64,000 nucleotides of DNA from contig JAAELQ010000147.1 in NCBI GenBank assembly GCA_024226515.1, forward strand, positions 62,001 to 126,000, written 5' to 3'. Positions 17,371-25,317 of this stretch are shown piece after piece. The position numbers were made by a program, and so were the translations under genes. Within the stretch, counting starts at the first letter, position 1, and each line of letters starts with the position of its first letter. The DNA comes from a bacterium (GTDB lineage Bacteria > Acidobacteriota > Polarisedimenticolia > Polarisedimenticolales > Polarisedimenticolaceae). A model generated the notes under the pieces. The model saw nothing but the letters and a program-made list of their open reading frames with translations, did no database searches and had not been told where the DNA came from.

Positions 17371-17947
17371 ACCGCAGCGCCCCCTCGCGACCGTTGGAAC
17401 CCGCCGCGTCGTCGTCGCCCTTGAACGGTAACGTTTGGTCCAGCCGACTTTCCGTCTCGCGTGCGATGCGACTCATCACCGCGTGATGAATGCGGTACGC
17501 CGACTCCAGCAGGCGTAGGGTTTCCGGCGCGTGCTCGCGCAGCGTCGACGTCACCGCCCCGCTGTCCGGCGAGTGGCCGTTGGGGTCGTGCTCGAGCGCA
17601 TTCGACGCGTCACGGATGATCCGCAGCGCCTCGTCGATCTTGGCGCGGTCCGATTCGCTGACCTCGCGCAGCATGCAGGCGGTGTTGAGCACCTCGGGGT
17701 CGAGACGAGGCTGACTCGTCGACCCGCTCTCCCAGTGCTCCCCGGTCAGCACCCATTCGATGCTCGTCCCGCCGATTCGCGAGAGTTCGACCAGACGACG
17801 TGGTTCCGGCACGACTCCGTGCTCGTACTTGTGCACCGCCGACTGGGTCGTCCCGAGCATCCGCGCCAGCTCCCACTGGCGCAGGCCCGCCGCGAGCCGG
17901 ATCTGCCGGATGCGCTTGCCCATTTCTGCACGATCGAGTTCTTGCAT
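17354..17947 (-). CDS. XRE-family transcriptional regulator
   Basis: 197 aa. A Cro/C1-type helix-turn-helix occupies about residues 9-60 (GLRQWELARMLGTTQSAVHKYEHG). The C-terminal 130 residues are mostly helical with charged segments and no known ligand domain. The ATG at 17947 has TGAGG five bases upstream. The gene has its own promoter (17974-18001), and a perfect palindrome overlaps that promoter's -10 box, so negative autoregulation is the simplest reading. Other targets are not visible here; the neighbouring MFS gene lies upstream on the same strand. Confidence 0.8.
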   Translation of the reverse strand: MQELDRAEMGKRIRQIRLAAGLRQWELARMLGTTQSAVHKYEHGVVPEPRRLVELSRIGGTSIEWVLTGEHWESGSTSQPRLDPEVLNTACMLREVSESDRAKIDEALRIIRDASNALEHDPNGHSPDSGAVTSTLREHAPETLRLLESAYRIHHAVMSRIARETESRLDQTLPFKGDDDAAGSNGREGALRSTPRR

Positions 17948-17958
17948 GCGAACCTCAG

Positions 17959-17978
17959 ATATTCCATAGCTGGAATAT
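17959..17978. promoter_or_regulatory. Palindromic operator upstream of the XRE gene
   Basis: ATATTCCA and TGGAATAT form a perfect 8-bp inverted repeat around TAGC. The element covers the -10 box of the regulator's promoter and ends 11 bp before its start codon. AT-rich sequence here contrasts with the surrounding GC-rich DNA. Confidence 0.7.
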
Positions 17979-18001
17979 AAGTAGCCGCATAGATAAAGCA
18001 A
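17974..18001 (-). promoter_or_regulatory. Promoter of the XRE regulator gene
   Basis: On the minus strand TTGCTT (18001-17996) and TATATT (17979-17974) are 16 bp apart. The -10 box lies within the right arm of the palindrome. Confidence 0.65.
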
Positions 18002-18060
18002 GCCGGCTCCTCGGTCGGGGGCGTAGGGCGTAAGTTCAAGGAAACAGGAAGGTTGTGACC

Positions 18061-19377
18061 TCAGCCGTCGCTCGCCGCAGTGTGATCCGCCATACCGCGG
18101 AGGACGACCAGGCCCATCAGGAAGAACGGCAGGACGGAGAGCACGGCCCAGCGCTGGTTGCCCGACGTGCTGGATACGACGCTGAACGCCAGCAGGGCCA
18201 GGATCGAGCCGACCTTGTTGCACAGGACGTAGAAGCCGAAGAACTCGGACTCGCGCGAGGCGGGGCTGAGCTGAGCCATGAACGAACGACCGACGGCCTG
18301 GGTGCTGCCCATGGCGCTCGCCACCCCCGCGGCCATGATCCAGAACCCGATCTTGTGCGTCGCGAGGGCGCCGAGGAACAACAACGCGCACCACAACACG
18401 AGCGTCAGCATCAGGGCCTTGCGACCGCCGATGCGGTCGGCGAGCCGGCCGAAGAAGATCGTTCCCGGCACGGCGACGATGTTGGTGAAGCAGAACAGTA
18501 GGTACAACTCCATTCCTTCGATCTGGAACGTGACGTTCGCGTAGATCGCGCTGAACTTGATCACGGCGTCGATTCCGCCCGAGAAGAACAGCGCGGCCAG
18601 GACGAACTTCGCCGCTTGACGGTGCTGTTTCAGGTGGCTCAACGTCTCGCGGACCCGGACGAAGCCCGCCTTCACGTAGCCCAGCGGGCTGATCTCGCTG
18701 CGCCGCCGGCCCCGCTCGCGCAGGAAGACGAAGGTCGGCACCGAGAAGATCGCGAAGAACAGGGCCACGATGACGAACGACCAGCGCCGATTCTGCACGG
18801 CCACGGGGTCGAGCGCGCCCCCCGGCCGGATCAGCGGGAGCGCGAGCAGGGGACCGCACGCGGTGAGCGCCAGCAGGCCGCCGATGAAGCCGGTGCCCCA
18901 GCTCAGCCCGGAGATGCGCCCGATGGTCTTCGGGGTGGAGACCTCGGGCAGGAACGCATTGTAGAAAACGTACCCGCCCTCGAATCCGACCGTGCCGACG
19001 ATCACCAGTGCCATGCCGAGGGCTACCGAGCCCGGTGTCACGAAGAACAGCGCGGCGCAGGCGATCACGGTCTGGATCGTCGTCAGCAGCAGGAATCGTT
19101 TCTTGCGCCCGGAGTAGTCGGCGAGTGCCCCGAAGACCGGTGCGCTGAGGATCAGGATCAGGTGCACCGCCACCTGGGTGACACCCCACAGGAAGTCGCC
19201 GCGGTTGTCGTCCGCGTGCACGACGGCCTGGCGGAAATAGACCGAGTAGGCGACGGTGCTGATCAGGGTCGTGTACGCCGAGTTGGCGAAGTCGAACATG
19301 CAGTAGCCGAAGACTTCGCGGCGAGGGGGGACGGCGCCGGTCGGGGACGGCTCTAGTGGCCGACTGTCACGGACCAC
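18061..19377 (-). CDS. MFS transporter, UMF1/Atg22-like
   Basis: 438 aa with about 12 predicted membrane helices. FGYCMFDFANSAYTTLI at the start is the hallmark of the UMF1 (Atg22-like) group. GALADYSGRKKRFLL between helices 2 and 3 and GRLADRIGGRKALML in the second half are the MFS loop motifs. Atg22 in yeast exports amino acids from the vacuole; bacterial members are uncharacterised exporters of the inner membrane. The GTG start at 19377 overlaps the nadK stop by one base (TAGTG), so it is read from the same transcript as nadK. Confidence 0.85.
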   Translation of the reverse strand: MVRDSRPLEPSPTGAVPPRREVFGYCMFDFANSAYTTLISTVAYSVYFRQAVVHADDNRGDFLWGVTQVAVHLILILSAPVFGALADYSGRKKRFLLLTTIQTVIACAALFFVTPGSVALGMALVIVGTVGFEGGYVFYNAFLPEVSTPKTIGRISGLSWGTGFIGGLLALTACGPLLALPLIRPGGALDPVAVQNRRWSFVIVALFFAIFSVPTFVFLRERGRRRSEISPLGYVKAGFVRVRETLSHLKQHRQAAKFVLAALFFSGGIDAVIKFSAIYANVTFQIEGMELYLLFCFTNIVAVPGTIFFGRLADRIGGRKALMLTLVLWCALLFLGALATHKIGFWIMAAGVASAMGSTQAVGRSFMAQLSPASRESEFFGFYVLCNKVGSILALLAFSVVSSTSGNQRWAVLSVLPFFLMGLVVLRGMADHTAASDG

Positions 19378-20258
19378 TAGACTCCCCAGCGCAGCTTGCG
19401 CCGGAGCACCTCGAAGAACCCGCGCGGGGCCACGCGCACGAGACGCACCGAGCTGGGGTGCTCGTCGATCTCGAGCGATCCGCCGCTGTCCAGCGGGAAG
19501 CCGATCTGGCCGTCGAGGGTCGTGTAGACGGCCTCGCCGGCGCTGCGCAGCGTGACGGTGATCTTGACGCCGGCGGGCACCACGAGCGGTCGGTAGCTCA
19601 TCTTGTGCGGACAGATCGGGGCGATGACGAAGGCGCGCATCCGCGGATCGAGGATCGGGCCTCCCGCGGAGAGGCTGTAGGCCGTCGAGCCGGTCGGCGT
19701 CGACACGATCAGGCCGTCGCTGGTGTAGGTGGCGACCTCTTCGCCGTCGATGCGCACGTCGATCTCGATCATGCGGGCGAGCGCGCTCTTGGTGATCACC
19801 GCGTCGTTGAGCAGAACGTACTCCTGGCGCGACTTGCCGGGCAGCACGTGACGCACGCGCAGCGCCTGGCGCTCCTCGATCGTGTAGCGTCCCGCGAGGA
19901 CCGACTCGAGCCCATCCAGCAACTCGTCCGGCTGCAGCTCGGTGAGAAAACCGAGGCTGCCGAGGTTGACGCCCAGGATCGGCAGTCCGAGCGGCGCGGC
20001 GGCGCGCGCGACTGCGAGCAGCGAGCCGTCACCGCCCGCCACCACGGCGAGGTCGACGTCGGCCGGCAGCTTCCCCACCGGGAAGCCGTCCCGCCGGCGC
20101 AGCACGGTCGCCGTGCGGGCCTCGTAGCGCACGCCGATATCCCGCTGTTCGAACCACGCGCCGAGCTGGGCGGCGATCTCGGCGCCCTCGGCCGAATCGA
20201 CCTTGGCCACGACGGCGACCTGGCGAATCTCGTCCATCGTTCGGTCGGTGACCGTCAC
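19377..20258 (-). CDS. nadK: NAD kinase
   Basis: 293 aa. It phosphorylates NAD to NADP in the cytosol. Motifs: GGDGSLLAVAR (phosphate binding), GVNLGSLGFLTE, LNDAVITK (the NE/D motif), and STPTGSTAYSLSAGGP. Length is normal. The GTG start at 20258 overlaps the tlyA stop as GTGA, giving coupling; an ATG eight codons in (before DEIRQV) is the only alternative. The tlyA-nadK order recurs in many bacteria. Confidence 0.95.
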   Translation of the reverse strand: MTVTDRTMDEIRQVAVVAKVDSAEGAEIAAQLGAWFEQRDIGVRYEARTATVLRRRDGFPVGKLPADVDLAVVAGGDGSLLAVARAAAPLGLPILGVNLGSLGFLTELQPDELLDGLESVLAGRYTIEERQALRVRHVLPGKSRQEYVLLNDAVITKSALARMIEIDVRIDGEEVATYTSDGLIVSTPTGSTAYSLSAGGPILDPRMRAFVIAPICPHKMSYRPLVVPAGVKITVTLRSAGEAVYTTLDGQIGFPLDSGGSLEIDEHPSSVRLVRVAPRGFFEVLRRKLRWGV

Positions 20259-21100
20259 GGCGCGGCCTCCTCGGAATTCTCGCGGGCGGCGAGCGCGCGG
20301 CTCACCAGCTCGCGGATGCGGTCGTTGTTCCACGAGCCGTCGTCGTCGGGCCCGAGGGGCAGCAGGTGGACGAAGTACTCCTGATTGCCGTCGGCCCCGC
20401 GCAGGCCCGAGGAGCAGAGCCCCGCGACGTTCCAGCCGCGGGCCCGGCACTCGCGCGCGCAATCATCGAGCACGCTCACGTGCAGCTCCGGATCGCGGAC
20501 GATGCCCCCCTTGCCGACCTGCCCCCGGCCGACCTCGAACTGCGGCTTGATCAGCGCCACGATCTCACCCTCCGCAGCCAGGCACCCGACGATCGGGGGC
20601 AGCACGCGTTGCAAGGAGATGAAGGATACATCGACTACCGCGAGTTGCGGAACGTAGGGCAGGGCGGACGGCTCGAGATACCTCGCATTGGCACCCTCGA
20701 TCACGGTGACCCGCGGATCGTTGCGCAGGTTCCAGTCGAGCTGGCCGCGCCCGACGTCCAGGGCGATCACGCGCTCGGCGCCGCGTTCGAGCAGGACCTG
20801 AGTGAAGCCGCCGGTCGACGCGCCGACGTCGAGTGCCGAACGCGTCGCGACCGAGATCTCGAACGTGTCGAGCGCGCAGCTCAGCTTGTGCGCGCCGCGG
20901 CTGACGTAGCGCCGTCCCTCGGCGAGATCCAGCGCGATGTCGACCGGCACGCTCACGCCGGCCTTGTCGAGCCGCTCGCCGTCCGAGCGGACCTGACCGG
21001 CGAGGATCAGGGCGCGGGCCTTGGCGCGCGTCGGCGCCAGGCCGCGCTCGACGAGGAGGCGGTCGAGGCGTTCCTTGCGCACCCGCGCGGCGCCGCTCAT
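20255..21100 (-). CDS. tlyA: TlyA-family rRNA 2'-O-methyltransferase
   Basis: 281 aa. An S4 RNA-binding domain fills about residues 8-70 (RLDRLLVERGLAPTRAKARA). The FtsJ-like methyltransferase follows with the SAM motif ALDVGASTGGFTQVLLERGA, VDVSFISL, and IKPQFEVGR. TlyA methylates ribose of cytidines in 16S and/or 23S rRNA; old annotations call it haemolysin. The ATG at 21100 overlaps the ispA stop (ATGA). Whether it modifies one or both subunits cannot be read here. Confidence 0.9.
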   Translation of the reverse strand: MSGAARVRKERLDRLLVERGLAPTRAKARALILAGQVRSDGERLDKAGVSVPVDIALDLAEGRRYVSRGAHKLSCALDTFEISVATRSALDVGASTGGFTQVLLERGAERVIALDVGRGQLDWNLRNDPRVTVIEGANARYLEPSALPYVPQLAVVDVSFISLQRVLPPIVGCLAAEGEIVALIKPQFEVGRGQVGKGGIVRDPELHVSVLDDCARECRARGWNVAGLCSSGLRGADGNQEYFVHLLPLGPDDDGSWNNDRIRELVSRALAARENSEEAAP

Positions 21101-21984
21101 CGGCTGCGCGCCACCGCCGCTTCGGCCAGCGAGTCCAGCGGATCGCTGATCAGACCATGCTCGCGCAGCCCGGCGACACCCTCCGCGATGATCTCCCTCG
21201 CGGCGGCGCGCGACGCGTCGAGGCCGTAGAGAGCGGGATACGTGGCCTTGCCTACGGCCATGTCCTTGCCCGGTGTCTTGCCGAGGGCCTCGGCGGTCGA
21301 CGTCTCGTCGAGGATGTCGTCCGCGATCTGGAACGCGAGGCCGACGGCGGCCCCGAAGCGAGCCAGCGCTTCGCGGGCCGGGAGTCCGGCTCCCGCCGCG
21401 AGGGCGCCGATCTCCGCAGACGCGGAGAACAGGGCTCCGGTCTTGTGCCGGTGGATCCAGCGCAGTCGCTCCCCGTCGGGCGGCCGCCCCTCGGCCTCCA
21501 GGTCGGCGATCTGACCGCCCACCATGCCCGCGACGCCCGCCGCGCGGGCCAGCGTGACGACGGCGTCGGCGCGATACGACGAGCGGTCGTCTCGCTCCGG
21601 ATAGCGGCCGAGAATCTCGAACGCAAGCGTGTGCAACGCGTCGCCCGCCAGCACCGCGACCGCGTCGCCGAACACCTTGTGCAGCGTGGGGCGTCCACGC
21701 CGCAGGTCGTCGTCGTCCATCGCAGGCAGGTCGTCGTGGACCAGCGAGTACGTATGCAACATCTCGATCGCCGCCCCGGGGGCCAGCGCGTCGTTCGCGG
21801 CCCCGCCCGCGGCCTCGCAGGCGGCGATGACGATCAGCGGGCGCAGGCGCTTGCCCCCGGCCAGCACCGCGTAGCGCATGGCCTCCGCGACGGTCGCGGC
21901 CGGACCGTCGGGGCGGGGCAGCAGCCGCTCCAGCGTGGCCTCGATCTCCGGGCGGTGGAGTTGCAGATAGCCGTCGAAGTTCAA
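21097..21984 (-). CDS. ispA: Farnesyl/geranyl diphosphate synthase
   Basis: 295 aa. It condenses IPP with DMAPP/GPP to make C15 (possibly C20) diphosphate for quinones, undecaprenyl carrier and other isoprenoids. The first Asp-rich motif is DDLPAMDDDD, the second QIADDILD, with GGKRLRP upstream. The two-residue insert in the first motif is typical of bacterial farnesyl diphosphate synthase. The TTG at 21984 overlaps the ymdB stop as TTGA and has GGAG eight bases upstream. No xseB or dxs flanks it, unlike the common xseB-ispA-dxs arrangement. Confidence 0.92.
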   Translation of the reverse strand: MNFDGYLQLHRPEIEATLERLLPRPDGPAATVAEAMRYAVLAGGKRLRPLIVIAACEAAGGAANDALAPGAAIEMLHTYSLVHDDLPAMDDDDLRRGRPTLHKVFGDAVAVLAGDALHTLAFEILGRYPERDDRSSYRADAVVTLARAAGVAGMVGGQIADLEAEGRPPDGERLRWIHRHKTGALFSASAEIGALAAGAGLPAREALARFGAAVGLAFQIADDILDETSTAEALGKTPGKDMAVGKATYPALYGLDASRAAAREIIAEGVAGLREHGLISDPLDSLAEAAVARSR

Positions 21985-22775
21985 CTCGAGAACTCCTGCT
22001 CCCGGAGCTGGATCGTGCGTATCGACTCGGCGCGCCCGGTCACCTCGGACAGCTCGATCAGGACCGCGTCCATGCGCACGTCGTCGACGGCCGGTGTCAG
22101 GCGTACCGGGCGCTGAGTCAGGAAGCGCTTCAACGCCGCCTCGCGGTCGACGCCGATGATCGAATCGTACGGCCCGGTCATGCCCACGTCGGTCACGTAG
22201 GCCGTACCGCCGGGCAACACGCGCGCATCGGCCGTCGGCACGTGCGTGTGCGTGCCGAAGACACCCGAGACCCGGCCGTCGAGGTACCAGCCGAGAGCGA
22301 TCTTCTCGCTGGTCGCCTCGGCGTGGAAATCGACGAGGATGACGTGCGCCTGATCTCCGATCTCGTCGAGGATCGCGTCCGCGGTGCGGAACGGGTCCTC
22401 GAAATCGCCCATGAACACTCGCCCCATGAGGTTGATCACCGCGACCATGATGCCGTTGCTTGCTTCGACGAGGCATACGCCGTTGCCCGGCGCCGGGTCG
22501 GGGTAGTTCGCCGGCCGCACGATTCGCTCGTTCTCGTCGAGCAGCGGACCGGCCTCCTTGCGATCCCAGACGTGGTTGCCGGTCGAGATGGCGTCCGCTC
22601 CGGCGCGGAAAATATCGTCTGCGGTCGACGGGGTGATGCCGGCACCCGCGGCGGAGTTCTCGCCGTTGACGAGGATGAAGTCGGGATGCTCGTCGCGACG
22701 GACGCGGCGCAGCGCTCGCTTGAGAAACCGGCGGCCCGGTTCCCCGACGACGTCACCGACGAACAGGATGCGCAT
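21981..22775 (-). CDS. ymdB: YmdB-family metallophosphoesterase
   Basis: 264 aa. Metal-binding motifs: FVGDVVGEPGR, NGENSAAGAG, STGNHVWDRKE, DFHAEATSEK and GTHTHVPTAD. These match the YmdB family of di-iron phosphodiesterases with 2',3'-cAMP activity. The ymdB gene directly follows rny here, with 17 bp between, an order also well known from Bacillus. It probably shares RNase Y transcription. Cytosolic. Confidence 0.92.
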   Translation of the reverse strand: MRILFVGDVVGEPGRRFLKRALRRVRRDEHPDFILVNGENSAAGAGITPSTADDIFRAGADAISTGNHVWDRKEAGPLLDENERIVRPANYPDPAPGNGVCLVEASNGIMVAVINLMGRVFMGDFEDPFRTADAILDEIGDQAHVILVDFHAEATSEKIALGWYLDGRVSGVFGTHTHVPTADARVLPGGTAYVTDVGMTGPYDSIIGVDREAALKRFLTQRPVRLTPAVDDVRMDAVLIELSEVTGRAESIRTIQLREQEFSS

Positions 22776-22792
22776 GGGGCTCGGAAAAGCTC

Positions 22793-24340
22793 CTAGATCG
22801 CGAACTGGATGGCGCGTGTCTCGCGGATCACGCTGACCTTGATCTGGCCCGGATAGGACAGCTCGCGCTCGAGTGTGCGGGCGATCTGCTTGCACAGCCT
22901 GTGCGCGCTCTGATCGTCGGCCTGCTCGGCGTCGAGGATCACGCGGACCTCCTTGCCCGCCTTGACCGCGTACGCCCGGTCCACTCCGGCGAAGCCGGTG
23001 GCGATGCCCTCGAGTCGCTTCAGGCGTTCGATGAAGACGGCGAGGTTCTCCTTGCGCGCTCCGGGGCGGTTCTCGCTCATGCGGTTGGCCGCGTGAACCA
23101 GAATCGCCTCCATCGTGTTGGCCTCGACGTCGGTGTGCAGGCCGCGAATCGCCCGCACGACCTCTTCGGTCTCGCCGTAGCGTCCGGCGAGCTCCGCCGC
23201 GGCGAGGATCGGGTGCGTGGACGCGCCGGGATCGGTCTGGCCGATCTCGTGCAACAGGCCGGCGCGACGCACGACGTCCTCATTGGCGCCGACCTCGTTC
23301 GCCATGTGCCCGGCGACGATCGCCGTCTCGAGGCAGTGCTGCAGCAGGTGCTGTCCGTGGTAGGTGTGGTAGCGCATCTTGCCCACCAGCCGGATCAAGC
23401 GCGGGTGCAGGTCGGAGATCCCGAGCCCGTACGCGGTCTCGGTCCCGTGATCCTCGATCATCGTGTCGAGTTCCTCTCGGACCTTCTGCACGACCTCCTC
23501 GATGCGCGCGGGGTGAATGCGGCCGTCCTCGACCAGGCGGTGGATCGCGACTCGCGCGACGTGGCGCCGGATGGGGTCGAACGAGGAGATCAGGATCGAC
23601 CGAGGGGTGTCGTCGACGACGAGGTCGATCCCGGTCGCCATCTCCAGCGAGCGGATGTTGCGCCCCTCGCGGCCGATGATGCGGCCTTTCATCTCGTCGC
23701 TTGGCAACTCGATGAAGCTGACGGTCGATTCCAGGACGTCGCGGATGTTCACGCGCTGCGACGCACGGACCATCATCTGAACGGCCTCGCGCTCGGCGTT
23801 CTCGCGAGCCTGGTCCTCGATCTTCTTGGCCAGCCGGTTGGCCTCGGCGGTCGCCTCGCGTTTGATACCGTCGATCAGCTCGGACTGGGCCTGCTTCGCG
23901 GTCATCCCGGCGATGCGCTCGAGGTTGGCGCGGGCCTCCTCGCGCATGCCGTTGGCCTCGGTCTCGGACTCCTCGGCGGCGCGCATGCGGCGCTCGATCT
24001 CCTTGCCCTGGCGTTGCAGCCGATCGCGATCGCGGTCGAGCTCGCTGGACCGGCCGTCCAGCTCGCGCGACCGGTTCTCGAGCTTGTTCTCACGCTCGAG
24101 CAGCTCGCGCTCTTGCCGGTCGAACTCGTCCTGCTGCGCCAGGCTCTTCTCGTGGGCTGCGAGCAGGATCTGCTTCTTGCGGCTCTCCGCATCGTGCTCC
24201 GACTCCGCGACCAGCTTGTCGGCCTGCTCCTTCGCTCGCGCGGCGGTCCCTCGGGCCAGCCACAGGCCGATGAGCAGCAGGGCGAGGCCGATGACGGCAC
24301 CGCCCACGATCGGGAGGATGAGTAACGTCTCCGATTGCAC
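22793..24340 (-). CDS. rny: Ribonuclease Y
   Basis: 515 aa membrane-anchored endoribonuclease that starts mRNA decay. Order: N-terminal membrane helix (residues 7-29, ILPIVGGAVIGLALLLIGLWLA), long coiled coil (30-200), KH domain (GRIIGREGRNIRSLE), then the HD domain. The conserved HD pair normally reads LLHDIGK; here it reads GLLHEIGQT, so the catalytic Asp is Glu. Other histidines (LLQHCLETA, GASTHPIL) are kept. The GTG at 24340 has GAGG seven bases upstream. It precedes ymdB and follows the 6S RNA gene. Confidence 0.93.
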   Translation of the reverse strand: MQSETLLILPIVGGAVIGLALLLIGLWLARGTAARAKEQADKLVAESEHDAESRKKQILLAAHEKSLAQQDEFDRQERELLERENKLENRSRELDGRSSELDRDRDRLQRQGKEIERRMRAAEESETEANGMREEARANLERIAGMTAKQAQSELIDGIKREATAEANRLAKKIEDQARENAEREAVQMMVRASQRVNIRDVLESTVSFIELPSDEMKGRIIGREGRNIRSLEMATGIDLVVDDTPRSILISSFDPIRRHVARVAIHRLVEDGRIHPARIEEVVQKVREELDTMIEDHGTETAYGLGISDLHPRLIRLVGKMRYHTYHGQHLLQHCLETAIVAGHMANEVGANEDVVRRAGLLHEIGQTDPGASTHPILAAAELAGRYGETEEVVRAIRGLHTDVEANTMEAILVHAANRMSENRPGARKENLAVFIERLKRLEGIATGFAGVDRAYAVKAGKEVRVILDAEQADDQSAHRLCKQIARTLERELSYPGQIKVSVIRETRAIQFAI

Positions 24341-24426
24341 TACATGGCCTCATTGCCCGGAGCGTGAGCCCCGGCGCGCCCATGCGGCCGACGGAAACGG
24401 TGTAGCGGATCAGGGCGGGGAGTTAG

Positions 24427-24606
24427 TGAACCCCGCGATGGCCGTGTGGATCCTCAGCTTGAACCTGGGTATCCAGGTGGGCACCCGGGTGACGCGTCAG
24501 GCTTCCCCTTACGAGAGGGGTTTGCACACGGCGCCAGCCGTATCGGGTTCCCGGGCTTGATGCGTTGGCTCAACCTTCGCGACCCATCACGGACCCCGCA
24601 GGGAAT
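24427..24606 (-). ncRNA. ssrS: 6S RNA
   Basis: About 180 nt. The ends pair as CCCTGCG (24603-24597) with CGCGGGG (24437-24431), and CCGTG with CACGG continues the closing stem. Inside are a CCCCT/AGGGG terminal hairpin, GGAAGCCTGACGCGTC, and CACCTGGATACCCAGGTTCAAG. The last two match the order GAAGCC...CACCTTGAACCAAGGTTCAAG of proteobacterial 6S RNA. It lies directly after zapA, its usual place. 6S RNA binds sigma70 RNA polymerase in stationary phase. The ends are estimated from the stem and promoter. Confidence 0.78.
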
Positions 24607-24609
24607 CCA

Positions 24610-24639
24610 AGCCTACCAAACGAGCCATGCGGGGACCAA
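24610..24639 (-). promoter_or_regulatory. Promoter of the 6S RNA gene
   Basis: On the minus strand TTGGTC (24639-24634) and TAGGCT (24615-24610) are 18 bp apart. The start site would fall at about 24603-24606, which is the outer end of the 6S RNA closing stem. Confidence 0.6.
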
Positions 24640-24708
24640 CCATTCAATGTCTGAGTGTTCCTGTTCCGTTACGCAGATTCCGCCGTTCGTCACGGCGCAT
24701 CGACGACC

Positions 24709-24999
24709 CTATTCGGCGAGAGCCTCGTCCAGCAGGGTCACCATACGAGCTAGCCGCTTCTCTACCTGGGCGTCCCCCGACGCCCCACTACCTTTGCGGC
24801 CGGACTTCAAGTTGTCATCAGCGAGATTCAGGCAAGTCAGGACGGCGAGCTTGAGCGTGTCGGCCGTGCCCGTGGCGTCGGCGATCTCGCGCATACGGCT
24901 ATCGACCACCTCGGCCAGTTCGGCCAGATGCTCGCCGTCGCCGCCGCGCAGATGGTACGTGCGACCGAAAATGGTCACCGCCGCCGGAGTCTCGGCCAT
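24709..24999 (-). CDS. zapA: Cell division protein ZapA
   Basis: 96 aa. ZapA binds and bundles FtsZ at midcell. The N-terminal VTIFGRTYHLRGGDGEHLAELAEVVDSRM is the ZapA head domain, followed by a helical C-terminus (LAVLTCLNLADDNLK and a charged coiled coil). Length is normal. It is preceded by a ZapB-like coiled-coil gene 28 bp upstream and followed by the 6S RNA gene, an order seen across Proteobacteria. Confidence 0.92.
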   Translation of the reverse strand: MAETPAAVTIFGRTYHLRGGDGEHLAELAEVVDSRMREIADATGTADTLKLAVLTCLNLADDNLKSGRKGSGASGDAQVEKRLARMVTLLDEALAE

Positions 25000-25027
25000 T
25001 TCGCCTCTCCTGACTAGGACGCCCGGT

Positions 25028-25267
25028 TCAGCAGGTCTGCATCTCGGAGAGCGTCTCGCGGATCAACTCGACCGCCTGTTGTCGGCGATCCTGCAGCTCC
25101 GCCAGCTCTTCGTTCTCCGTCGTAGCAGCGGTCGTTCGGTATTTTTCGAACTCCTGCCGAAGCTCCTGTAGCTCGTTCTGGAGCGACCGGCGTTCTTCGG
25201 TGAGTTCGCGTAACCGATCGACGACCCGCGTCACGCGCGTCTCGAGTAGCTTAATGTTCCTCTTCAT
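25028..25267 (-). CDS. ZapB-like coiled-coil cell-division protein
   Basis: 79 aa, almost all one amphipathic coiled coil (KLLETRVTRVVDRLRELTEE, RSLQNELQELRQEFEKY). Size, composition and its place just before zapA match the ZapB-like proteins that link ZapA to the division ring. Such short coils have weak sequence signatures, so context carries the call. ATG at 25267. Confidence 0.72.
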   Translation of the reverse strand: MKRNIKLLETRVTRVVDRLRELTEERRSLQNELQELRQEFEKYRTTAATTENEELAELQDRRQQAVELIRETLSEMQTC

Positions 25268-25317
25268 CGACTGTCAATTTTAGAGCAATTGGGCTCTTTC
25301 TGTCCTCTGTCTTTCAT

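Noticed and set aside
24427..24606. Considered SRP RNA for the gap after zapA
   Set aside because: The apical GGAA/GCAGCC loop is missing, while the closing stem and 3' block match 6S RNA.
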